A DNA stretch of 7,876 nt from Acidobacteriota bacterium (lineage in GTDB: Bacteria; Acidobacteriota; Vicinamibacteria; Vicinamibacterales; UBA2999): positions 1 through 7,876 of the forward strand of contig CANIAI010000104.1 of assembly GCA_947465275.1 (NCBI GenBank). Direction: 5' to 3'. Under the pieces are notes generated by a model. That model was given only the letters and a program-made list of their open reading frames with translations, made no database searches and was not told the origin of the DNA. Positions within the stretch are counted from its first letter, which is position 1. Each line of letters opens with the position of its first letter. This document shows positions 1-5,613 of this stretch, in pieces. The position numbers and the translations under genes were made by a program.

Positions 1-1
1 C

Positions 2-571
2 CTCAACCCGCACATCGAAGACGTCGCCCGCCGCCTCGGCACCGCGAACTTCATGGCGTTCGCGCCCGACGGCCTCACCTCGCTCGGCGGCTACCCGGGT
101 GACGACGAGAAGGGTGGCGAGATGTTCGGCAAGGTCGACCGCGCCAAGATGGGCGAAGACCTCTACGCCGCGGCCGTGTGGCTGAAGAACCGTCCCGACA
201 GCACCGGCAAGCTGGGCGTGACCGGCTTCTGCTTCGGCGGCGGCATCGCGAACACGCTGGCCGTGCGCATGGGCGCCGACCTCGCGGCCGCCGTGCCGTT
301 CTACGGCGGTGCGCCGCCGGTGGCCGACGTGCCGAAGATCAAGGCGGCGGTGCTCGTCCATCACGGGAGCGAGGACAAGCGGCTGGTTGACGCGTGGCCC
401 GCGTACGACCAGGCGATGACCGCGGCGGGTGTCGTCCACGAGGGGCACATCTACCCGGGCGCCGTGCACGGCTTCAACAACGACGCCACGCCGATGCGCT
501 ACAACAAGGCGGCGGCCGACGAGGCCTGGACGCGCACGATCGCCTGGTTCAACAAGTACGTCCGCGGCTAG
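2..571 (+). CDS. Dienelactone hydrolase family protein (5'-truncated by window edge)
   Basis: The reading frame is open from the first bases of the window to the TAG at 569-571, so 189 residues of the C-terminal part are visible. The ATG at 53 is internal, because the residues before it (LNPHIEDVARRL) are coding and typical of this family. The fold is an alpha/beta hydrolase of the dienelactone hydrolase type (YghX-like), which cleaves ester or lactone bonds using a Cys-Asp-His triad. All three are visible: the nucleophile Cys in GFCFGGG (codon 230-232), Asp in HHGSEDKRL (codon 374-376) and His in GAVHGF (codon 467-469). The C-terminal helix ending in AWFNKYVRG is normal for the family, so the 3' end is intact. 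Relatives with this N-terminal sequence often carry a Tat signal, but that part lies outside the window. The natural substrate is unknown and need not be a dienelactone. The gene converges on the lipoprotein gene at 680-1690. Confidence 0.9.
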   Translation, partial: LNPHIEDVARRLGTANFMAFAPDGLTSLGGYPGDDEKGGEMFGKVDRAKMGEDLYAAAVWLKNRPDSTGKLGVTGFCFGGGIANTLAVRMGADLAAAVPFYGGAPPVADVPKIKAAVLVHHGSEDKRLVDAWPAYDQAMTAAGVVHEGHIYPGAVHGFNNDATPMRYNKAAADEAWTRTIAWFNKYVRG

Positions 572-621
572 ACGCGCGGCGCATCGGGCCGACCCCGGCC
601 GATGCACGTGGTACGTGACAC

Positions 622-647
622 GAGGCGGGTCCGCGAGGGCCCGCCTC
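622..647 (+). terminator. Hairpin with GCGA tetraloop, likely terminator of the hydrolase gene
   Basis: The arm gaggcgggtcc (622-632) pairs with gggcccgcctc (637-647) over 11 positions, one of them a G-U wobble. They enclose the loop GCGA (633-636), a GNRA tetraloop. A partly T-rich run, TTCGTCTGT, follows on the plus strand. The site sits 50 bases after the hydrolase stop and 32 before the stop of the convergent lipoprotein gene. It could therefore work in both directions, but only the plus side has any T enrichment. Confidence 0.6.
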
Positions 648-679
648 TTCGTCTGTACGGCGCTGGACGTCGCGCCCGA

Positions 680-1690
680 TCAGTCCTCGCGCTGGATGCG
701 ATTCGCGAGCACGCTGTTGTCGGTCTGTCGCGTGCCCCGCACCTCGACGCGCGCCGTGGTGGCGAGCGCCGCGCACGTCAGGCCGTCGCGGTACGTCGTG
801 GCGGCCGACGTGCGGATGGTCGTCCCCTGCACGGTGAAGGTCACGACCGGGCAGGCGGTGGTCGCGGTCAGCCCGGAGACCGCGCCGGTGAGCTCGACCT
901 CGGTCGAGGCGGAGGGCGCCGGCCCGGGCCCTGGCGTCGGAGACGGTGTGGTCGACGGCGTGTCGTCGTCATCGTCGTCGGCGTCGTCATCGTGGCCGCT
1001 GACGTCTTCGACCTTCACCTCGGTGGCGGTGATCGTGGTGCCAGCCGCCGTTCCCTTCACCTCGACGCGGTTGCCCACGGCGATGTCGGCGAGCGTCAGC
1101 ACGCGGGAGCCGTGACGCACGGTCGCCGTCGCCGGCACGTTGACGAGCCAGCCATTCACCTGCAGCGTGCGTGCGGTGGCGCTGACGGCGCTCACGAGGC
1201 CCGTGACCTCGACCTCGTTGCGGTCACGGCGCCGCTGTTCGGATTCGACCCGCGCCGAGGGGCCGTTCAGCGAGACGGTGATGTCGATGCGGTCGGCGGT
1301 CTGTACCCCGGCGAGCGTGACGGTGGCGGTGGCGCCGCGTCCCGAGAACTCGAGCTGCACGGCGCCCGCGGGCACCCCCTGCAGCGTGAAGTCGCCGGTG
1401 CCGGCGACCGTCGTCGAGATGCCGGTGCCCACGACGGTGACCCGAATCGAGTCATCGGTGCTGGCCGCGGTCTGCGCGCCGAAGGTGGTGAGCGCGCTGG
1501 TGAGGCCGGCGCTGGTGGCGCTGGTGCCGGTCACGCGGCCGGTGATCACCGCGCCGCTCGAGAAACTGGTGCCGGTGCCGAGGCTCGATGGCCCGGCCTG
1601 GGATGAGAGGGTCGAGGAACCGCCGCAGGCGGCCGCCGTCAGGCTGGCGGCGAGGGCGAGGACGAGCAGGAACGGTGTCGGTCGTGTCAC
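680..1690 (-). CDS. Putative lipoprotein with two DUF5666-like domains
   Basis: This 336-residue protein starts at GTG (1688-1690), fixed by a GGAGG five bases upstream. It begins with a short lipoprotein signal: MTRP, a hydrophobic core (FLLVLALAASL) and Cys22 after TAAA, followed by GGSS. It is therefore probably lipid-anchored in the outer or inner membrane. The lipobox is slightly loose, with Ala at -3. Residues about 45-145 look like a beta-sandwich of the carboxypeptidase-regulatory type (DFTLQGVPAGAVQLEF). Residues about 158-228 (VTGLVSAVS...ITATEVKVE) and about 264-334 (VELTGAVSGL...NSVLANRIQ) resemble DUF5666 repeats, small beta-barrel domains of unknown function. The two DUF5666 units are joined by an Asp-rich run (234-243) and a Pro/Thr/Ser linker (245-259). 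Cys280 and Cys306 in the last domain could form a disulfide. No catalytic residues are apparent. A structural or binding role in the envelope is an inference; calcium binding by the Asp run is possible but unproven. Confidence 0.8.
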   Translation of the reverse strand: MTRPTPFLLVLALAASLTAAACGGSSTLSSQAGPSSLGTGTSFSSGAVITGRVTGTSATSAGLTSALTTFGAQTAASTDDSIRVTVVGTGISTTVAGTGDFTLQGVPAGAVQLEFSGRGATATVTLAGVQTADRIDITVSLNGPSARVESEQRRRDRNEVEVTGLVSAVSATARTLQVNGWLVNVPATATVRHGSRVLTLADIAVGNRVEVKGTAAGTTITATEVKVEDVSGHDDDADDDDDDTPSTTPSPTPGPGPAPSASTEVELTGAVSGLTATTACPVVTFTVQGTTIRTSAATTYRDGLTCAALATTARVEVRGTRQTDNSVLANRIQRED

Positions 1691-1695
1691 GTGTG

Positions 1696-1700
1696 CCTCC
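1696..1700 (-). promoter_or_regulatory. Shine-Dalgarno deciding a GTG start
   Basis: On the minus strand GGAGG lies five bases before the GTG at 1690. This supports GTG as the start of the DUF5666 lipoprotein. The signal peptide begins directly at that codon. Confidence 0.7.
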
Positions 1701-1757
1701 AGAGGGTTCGTCCGCTGACTCGCAAACCCCGTTCCGAGGTCAGCCGTTTCCGCTTCC

Positions 1758-1782
1758 GGGCAGGAAATTCAGGAAAATGCCC
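1758..1782. repeat. AT-rich direct repeat inside a short dyad, divergent control region
   Basis: The heptamer CAGGAAA occurs twice (1761-1767 and 1770-1776), spaced 9 bases start to start. The pair is framed by GGGCA (1758-1762) and TGCCC (1778-1782). It is the most AT-rich patch of the 209-bp gap between the divergent lipoprotein and SDR genes. It may be a regulator site or a promoter element for the leftward gene. I could not place a convincing -35/-10 pair for that gene. Confidence 0.3.
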
Positions 1783-1836
1783 GCATGCCGGCGCGGGGCT
1801 GGCCAGCGTCCTCTCCGTAAGGGTGTAAGAAGCACC

Positions 1837-1856
1837 TGATCCGTACATGGGGATCA
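1837..1856. promoter_or_regulatory. Inverted repeat upstream of the SDR promoter, possible operator
   Basis: TGATCC (1837-1842) and GGATCA (1851-1856) are perfect inverted half-sites separated by 8 bases. The dyad ends six bases before the proposed -35 of the SDR-aminotransferase operon. That position would suit an activator or a repressor of the class that binds short palindromes. There is no gene for a regulator nearby. Confidence 0.35.
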
Positions 1857-1861
1857 CAGGC

Positions 1862-1891
1862 TTGGCGTTCGCCCCCCTGCCCCGGTACGCT
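1862..1891 (+). promoter_or_regulatory. Candidate promoter for the SDR-aminotransferase operon
   Basis: TTGGCG (1862-1867) and TACGCT (1886-1891) are separated by 18 bases and match the sigma-70 consensus at 4 and 3 of 6 positions. Transcription would begin near 1898-1900, on or just before the ATG at 1900. The messenger would then be leaderless or nearly so. The AAGGG at 1893-1897 is too close to the ATG for a normal Shine-Dalgarno. Confidence 0.35.
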
Positions 1892-1899
1892 GAAGGGAC

Positions 1900-3471
1900 A
1901 TGTCGCAGTCACCACCCAAGGCCGACCCGCCCGCGTCCGACCCGTTGCTTGCCGCCATCGACATCCTGGAAGAGGTGGTGGCGAATCGCTCGTTGCTGGC
2001 CAACGTGCCGGCCGAGGCGCGGAAGCGGCTGATGCGCGCGGTCTCCAGGATCCACAGCCCTGACCGCACCCAGCGCCGCCGGCAGGTGAAGGCGGCCGCC
2101 CGCGAGCGGGAGGCCCAGCGCATCCAGAAGATCGAGAACGTGCTGCACGAGACCGGCATCCGGACCCTGCGCCGCAAGCCGGTGTTCCACAGCCCCAACG
2201 TCTTCCTGCCCAAGGGGTTCGACCCGGACGCCGCGCCCGAGTCGCCGGAGGGGCGTGAGACGGTGGAGCCGCAGCACTGCTACGTGTGCAAGACGTACTA
2301 CACGGTCGTGCACCACTTCTACGACCAGCTCTGTCCCGCGTGCGCCGAGCTCAATTTCGCGAAGCGGACGGAACGCGCCGACCTGCGCGGACGTGTCGCC
2401 CTGGTCACCGGCTCGCGCGTGAAGATCGGCTACCAGGCGGGTCTCAAGCTGCTGCGGTGCGGCGCGCGCGTGATCGTGAGCACCCGCTTCCCGCGCGACG
2501 CGGCGCGTCGCTACGCGGCGGAGCCCGACTTCGAGGCGTGGCGCGATCGGCTGGAGATCTTCGGGCTCGACCTGCGGCACACGCCGAGCGTCGAGGCGTT
2601 CTGCCGCGTGCTGCTCGAGTCGGAGTCCCGGCTCGACTTCATCATCAACAACGCCTGCCAGACCGTGCGCCGTCCGCCGGGCTTCTACGCCCACATGATG
2701 GCCGAGGAGAACGCGGCGCTGCGTGACCTCCCCGAGGAGGCACGGCGGCTGCTCGGACGATACGAGGGGCTGCGCGCGTACCACATCCTGCCGGAGGGGG
2801 TGGACGGCGGCGCGCCGGCACCGCACACGGCGGGCGAGGCGACCTCGGTGCTCGCGGCCGCGGGGCTGACGCATGCCGCGCAGCTCTCGCAGGTACCGTT
2901 GCTGCCCGACGAACTGCTCGGCCAGAAGGAGCTCTTTCCCCAGGGCCGTCTCGACCAGGACGAACAGCAGATCGACCTGCGCGACCGGAACTCGTGGCGC
3001 CTGCTGCTGGCGGAGGTCTCGTCAGTGGAACTGCTCGAGGTGCAGCTGGTGAACGCCGTCGCGCCGTTCGTGCTGAACGCCCGGCTGAAGCCGCTCATGC
3101 TGCGGACGCCCGATCGCGACAAGCACATCGTGAACGTGTCGGCGGTCGAGGGGCAGTTCTACCGCCGCTTCAAGACGACCCGGCACCCCCACACCAACAT
3201 GGCGAAGGCCGCGCTCAACATGATGACGCGCACCGCCGCCGCCGACTACTACCAGGACGGCATCCACATGAACAGCGTCGACACCGGCTGGGTGACCGAC
3301 GAGGATCCGGTGGAGATCGCCGCGCGCAAGACGCAGGAGCACCGGTTCCACCCGCCGCTCGACATCATCGACGGCGCGGCGCGCATCGTCGACCCGATCG
3401 TCGACGGCATCAACACGGGCGTGCACGTGTGGGGCAAGTTCCTCAAGGACTACCGGGAAATCGAGTGGTGA
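1900..3471 (+). CDS. Atypical SDR-family oxidoreductase with N-terminal zinc-ribbon-like region
   Basis: This 523-residue protein is about twice the length of a classical SDR. The start is well fixed: an in-frame TGA lies at 1891-1893, and the ATG at 1900 is the first start codon after it. Residues 1-60 are helical, and 56-80 form a charged, Arg-rich helix. Residues 127-148 hold CYVC and CPAC, a four-cysteine knuckle likely to bind zinc, with His138/139 between. The Rossmann domain begins at about 163 (GRVALVTGSRVKIG). The loop TGxxxGxG reads TG-SRV-KIG, with Lys175 for the middle Gly. D224 in GLDLR and N250-N251-A252 are in the expected places. An insertion of roughly 100 residues (about 261-375) precedes the active-site Asn (N385). 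Ser414 (VNVSAVEG) and Lys436 are present, but YxxxK reads TNMAK, so Thr432 replaces the catalytic Tyr. The usual PG motif reads DTGW (461-464). It probably binds NAD(P), but its reaction cannot be predicted. It overlaps the next gene by 4 bases. Confidence 0.8.
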   Translation: MSQSPPKADPPASDPLLAAIDILEEVVANRSLLANVPAEARKRLMRAVSRIHSPDRTQRRRQVKAAAREREAQRIQKIENVLHETGIRTLRRKPVFHSPNVFLPKGFDPDAAPESPEGRETVEPQHCYVCKTYYTVVHHFYDQLCPACAELNFAKRTERADLRGRVALVTGSRVKIGYQAGLKLLRCGARVIVSTRFPRDAARRYAAEPDFEAWRDRLEIFGLDLRHTPSVEAFCRVLLESESRLDFIINNACQTVRRPPGFYAHMMAEENAALRDLPEEARRLLGRYEGLRAYHILPEGVDGGAPAPHTAGEATSVLAAAGLTHAAQLSQVPLLPDELLGQKELFPQGRLDQDEQQIDLRDRNSWRLLLAEVSSVELLEVQLVNAVAPFVLNARLKPLMLRTPDRDKHIVNVSAVEGQFYRRFKTTRHPHTNMAKAALNMMTRTAAADYYQDGIHMNSVDTGWVTDEDPVEIAARKTQEHRFHPPLDIIDGAARIVDPIVDGINTGVHVWGKFLKDYREIEW

Positions 3472-4967
3472 TCGCGACCGATGGCCTGCCGGCCGACTAC
3501 GCGGCGTTCGTCGCCGCGTATCCGGCGTACGCCGGCACGGCGGCCATCGACGCGCTCCGCGCCACCGACTACGCACGGCTCGATCGCGGTCGACACGCCT
3601 ATCTCGATTACACCGGCGCCAGCCTCTACGCGCAATCGCAGGTCGACGCGCACCTCGCGCGCCTCGCGGGCGACGTGTTCGGCAACCCGCACTCGGCGAG
3701 CCGCACGTCGATGGCGTCGACCGCCCTGGTGGAACAGGCGCGGCGCGACATCCTCGCCTGGTTCAACGCGTCACCGTCCGACTACACCGTCGTCTTCACC
3801 GCGAACTGCTCCGCGGCGCTGAAGCTGGTGGGCGAGGCGTTTCCGTTCGGCCCCGGCGGGCGCTTCCTGCTGACGGCCGACAACCACAACTCGGTGAACG
3901 GCCTGCGCGAGTTCGCCGTCGCGCGCGGCGCCGAGGTGCAGTACGCGCCGCTGGTCACGCCGGAACTGCGCCTCGATCGCGACGCGCTCGCGCGGCTGCT
4001 GCATGCCCCGGGCGCGTCGACGGAGCACGCCGGCGCGCCGCGGCTGTTCGCGTATCCGGCGCAGTCGAACTTCACCGGCGTCCAGCACCCGCTGGCGCTG
4101 GTCGCCGAGGCGCGCGCGGCCGGCTGGACGGTGCTGCTCGACGCCGCCGCCTTCGTCCCCACCTCGCGGCTGGATCTCACGGCGGTGCAGCCCGACTTCG
4201 TGACGCTCTCGTTCTACAAGATGTTCGGCTACCCGACCGGCGTCGGCTGCCTGATCGCGCGGCGCGACGCGCTCGCGCGGCTGCACCGCCCCTGGTTCGC
4301 CGGCGGCACGGTGAACTTCGCCACCGTCGGCGGACGCCAGCACCGCTTCGGGCCCGGTGAGGCCGGTTTCGAGGACGGCACCCTCAACTACCTGTCGATC
4401 CCGGCGGTGAGCATCGGGCTCGCGCACCTCGCGCGCATCGGCATCGACACGATCCATACGCGGGTGCGGTGCCTCGCGGGCTGGCTGCTGCACGACCTGT
4501 TCACGCTGCGTCATGCGAACGGGCGGCCGATGGTGCGCATCTACGGCCCGGCCTCGACCGAGGCGCGCGGCGGCACCATCACGCTGAACTTCTACGACCC
4601 CGAGGGGCACCTGCTCGACTATCGACGCGTGGAGGAACTGGCGACCGAGGAGGGGATCTCCCTGCGCACCGGCTGCTTCTGCAATCCGGGAGCGGGGGAG
4701 ACGGCTGAAGGCTTGACGGACGCGGAGATCCTGGCGGCGGTCACGTCGGGGCTCGACCTGACGCTGCCGCGGTTCCTGCAGTTCATCACGCACTTCAACG
4801 GCAAGAGCGCGGGGGCGATTCGCGTGTCGCTCGGGCTCGCGAGCAACTTCGAGGACGTCTGGCGCTTCGCCCGGTTCGCCGCGCGCTTCCGCGACCAGAG
4901 CCGGCTCGCCATCGGCGAGGCGACCTTCGACATCGAGAGCTGCCGGGTGATCAGGGACGGCAGCTAG
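3468..4967 (+). CDS. Class V PLP-dependent enzyme, MOCOS-type cysteine-desulfurase-like, no MOSC domain
   Basis: This 499-residue protein starts at GTG 3468, which overlaps the SDR stop as GTGA and implies translational coupling. A GGGA at 3455-3458 may help, and GTG 3465 is an alternative start. The frame stays open upstream, but that part is antisense-like shadow of the SDR gene. The fold is aminotransferase class V. YLDYTGASLY (45-54), FGNPHSASR (71-79) and VVFTANCSAALKLVGEAFPF (108-127) resemble the N-terminal domain of molybdenum cofactor sulfurase (ABA3/MOCOS). DNHNS (138-142) carries the PLP-stacking His140, Asp225 in LLDAAAF should contact the PLP nitrogen, and Lys251 in SFYKMFGYPTG is the Schiff-base lysine. 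WFAGGTV (276-282) and FEDGTLNYL (301-309) also fit. RTGCFCNPGA (400-409) aligns with the desulfurase active-site loop RTGxHC, so Cys405 is the likely sulfur acceptor. The MOSC domain of true MOCOS proteins is absent. It may be a desulfurase or C-S lyase; a different PLP reaction is possible. It is probably cytoplasmic and acts with the SDR. Confidence 0.85.
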   Translation: MIATDGLPADYAAFVAAYPAYAGTAAIDALRATDYARLDRGRHAYLDYTGASLYAQSQVDAHLARLAGDVFGNPHSASRTSMASTALVEQARRDILAWFNASPSDYTVVFTANCSAALKLVGEAFPFGPGGRFLLTADNHNSVNGLREFAVARGAEVQYAPLVTPELRLDRDALARLLHAPGASTEHAGAPRLFAYPAQSNFTGVQHPLALVAEARAAGWTVLLDAAAFVPTSRLDLTAVQPDFVTLSFYKMFGYPTGVGCLIARRDALARLHRPWFAGGTVNFATVGGRQHRFGPGEAGFEDGTLNYLSIPAVSIGLAHLARIGIDTIHTRVRCLAGWLLHDLFTLRHANGRPMVRIYGPASTEARGGTITLNFYDPEGHLLDYRRVEELATEEGISLRTGCFCNPGAGETAEGLTDAEILAAVTSGLDLTLPRFLQFITHFNGKSAGAIRVSLGLASNFEDVWRFARFAARFRDQSRLAIGEATFDIESCRVIRDGS

Positions 4968-5017
4968 CCGTACACACGAAGGGCCGGGGTTTCCCCCGGC
5001 CCTTCGTGTGTCTACGG
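4968..5017. terminator. 18-bp perfect hairpin between convergent genes, bidirectional terminator
   Basis: The arm 4972-4989 is the exact reverse complement of 4994-5011, around the 4-base loop TTTC. CCGT (4968-4971) and ACGG (5014-5017) can extend the base past a 2-base bulge. It begins directly after the TAG of the PLP-enzyme gene and ends 8 bases before the stop of the convergent RRM gene. Neither strand has a U-tract after the stem. It would therefore be a U-less terminator or a 3'-end stabiliser for both messengers. Confidence 0.8.
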
Positions 5018-5025
5018 TTCGGCTC

Positions 5026-5367
5026 TTACCAGCGCGGTTCGCGCTTCGGGCCGCGGAACTTGCCGCCACCACCACCGCCGCCGCCGAAGTTCCCGCCGCC
5101 GCCGCCGCCACCGAAGCTGCGACGCTCCTGCGGACGGGCTTCGTTCACGCTCAGCCGGCGACCCTCGAAGTCCTTCTGGTCGAGCGCCTGGCAGGCTGCC
5201 TGGCCCTGTTCGTCGTTTTCCATCTCGACGAAGCCAAAGCCGCGCGAGCGGCCCGTGGCGTGGTCGCGCACCAGGTGCACGGACGTCACCGTGCCCAGCT
5301 GCGAGAAGAGCTGCTCGAGCTGCGGCTCCTCGGTGTTGTACGACAGGTTACCAACGTAGATTCTCAT
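5026..5367 (-). CDS. Glycine-rich RRM RNA-binding protein
   Basis: This 113-residue protein has a single RNA recognition motif. RNP2 is IYVGNL (3-8) and RNP1 is RGFGFVEM (42-49), with the full beta-alpha-beta-beta-alpha-beta span at residues 1-78. The tail has Gly runs at 86-92 and 95-102, broken by NF, and ends in KFRGPKREPRW. It matches the small bacterial/cyanobacterial RNP type of single-stranded RNA binding protein. Such proteins are cytoplasmic and often cold-induced; they may act as RNA chaperones. The frame stays open far upstream, but the ATG at 5367 is chosen because the RRM fold starts there and AAGGA lies 9 bases before it. The messenger probably has a leader of about 100 bases, which would suit post-transcriptional control. 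It is divergent from the membrane-protein gene at 5614. Confidence 0.93.
   Translation of the reverse strand: MRIYVGNLSYNTEEPQLEQLFSQLGTVTSVHLVRDHATGRSRGFGFVEMENDEQGQAACQALDQKDFEGRRLSVNEARPQERRSFGGGGGGGNFGGGGGGGGKFRGPKREPRW
5062..5112 (-). repeat. GGC/GGT triplet repeat encoding poly-glycine
   Basis: Two runs of glycine codons, 8 codons at 5062-5085 and 7 at 5092-5112, flank the codons for Asn and Phe. Most triplets are GGC, with a few GGT. Such runs are prone to gain or loss of whole codons, which would change tail length without a frameshift. In RRM proteins the Gly-rich tail usually supports RNA binding or self-association. Confidence 0.8.
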
Positions 5368-5376
5368 TCCACACGA

Positions 5377-5381
5377 TCCTT
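5377..5381 (-). promoter_or_regulatory. Shine-Dalgarno of the RRM gene
   Basis: AAGGA on the minus strand lies 9 bases before the ATG at 5367. It fixes the start of the RRM protein within a much longer open frame. Confidence 0.6.
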
Positions 5382-5464
5382 CAGAAAAGGTTGGAGGCAG
5401 CAGCGGGACTGGGAGCGTGCAGAAAGCGGGAACTGACGCAGGCAGGTAGCGGCGGGATCCAACA

Positions 5465-5482
5465 AGTGACGACGTCACTGTA
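5465..5482 (-). promoter_or_regulatory. Candidate -10 and overlapping palindrome upstream of the RRM gene
   Basis: AGTGAC (5465-5470) and GTCACT (5474-5479) form a perfect 15-bp inverted repeat with a 3-base spacer. On the minus strand TACAGT (5482 down to 5477) resembles a -10 hexamer and overlaps the palindrome. TTGAAA (5496 down to 5491) is the only -35-like hexamer nearby, but the spacing of 8 is wrong. A repressor at the dyad would block this promoter. The promoter call itself is weak. Confidence 0.3.
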
Positions 5483-5613
5483 GCACCTTTTTTCAAGCCC
5501 AGACGCGGTTTCTCATGGTTGGGCTGGCCTCTGCGCGCAGCCGGATGCAGCCATGCGCGGGCCGTCCGTGACCGCTGGCCCGTCGCTCGCAACACCCCCC
5601 TCCGGGAGGCGAC

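Noticed and set aside
602..1606. Plus-strand open frame (334 codons) opposite the DUF5666 lipoprotein gene
   Set aside because: The product is Arg/Gly-rich without a signal or domain. The minus strand has a signal peptide, a lipobox and a Shine-Dalgarno.
3771..5111. Long minus-strand open frame (446 codons) opposite the PLP-enzyme gene
   Set aside because: Its product is rich in Arg, Ala and Gly without any fold signature, while the plus strand encodes a clear class V enzyme. It is a composition shadow of a G+C-rich gene.
5488..5493. T6 run after a small dyad as a plus-strand terminator
   Set aside because: There is no plus-strand gene upstream that would need it, and 8 bases separate stem and T-run. 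It more likely belongs to the minus-strand promoter region.
5558..5582. Inverted repeat CGGGCC / GGCCCG before the membrane-protein gene
   Set aside because: Six G/C pairs around a 13-base loop are expected by chance in sequence of this composition, and there is no further support.
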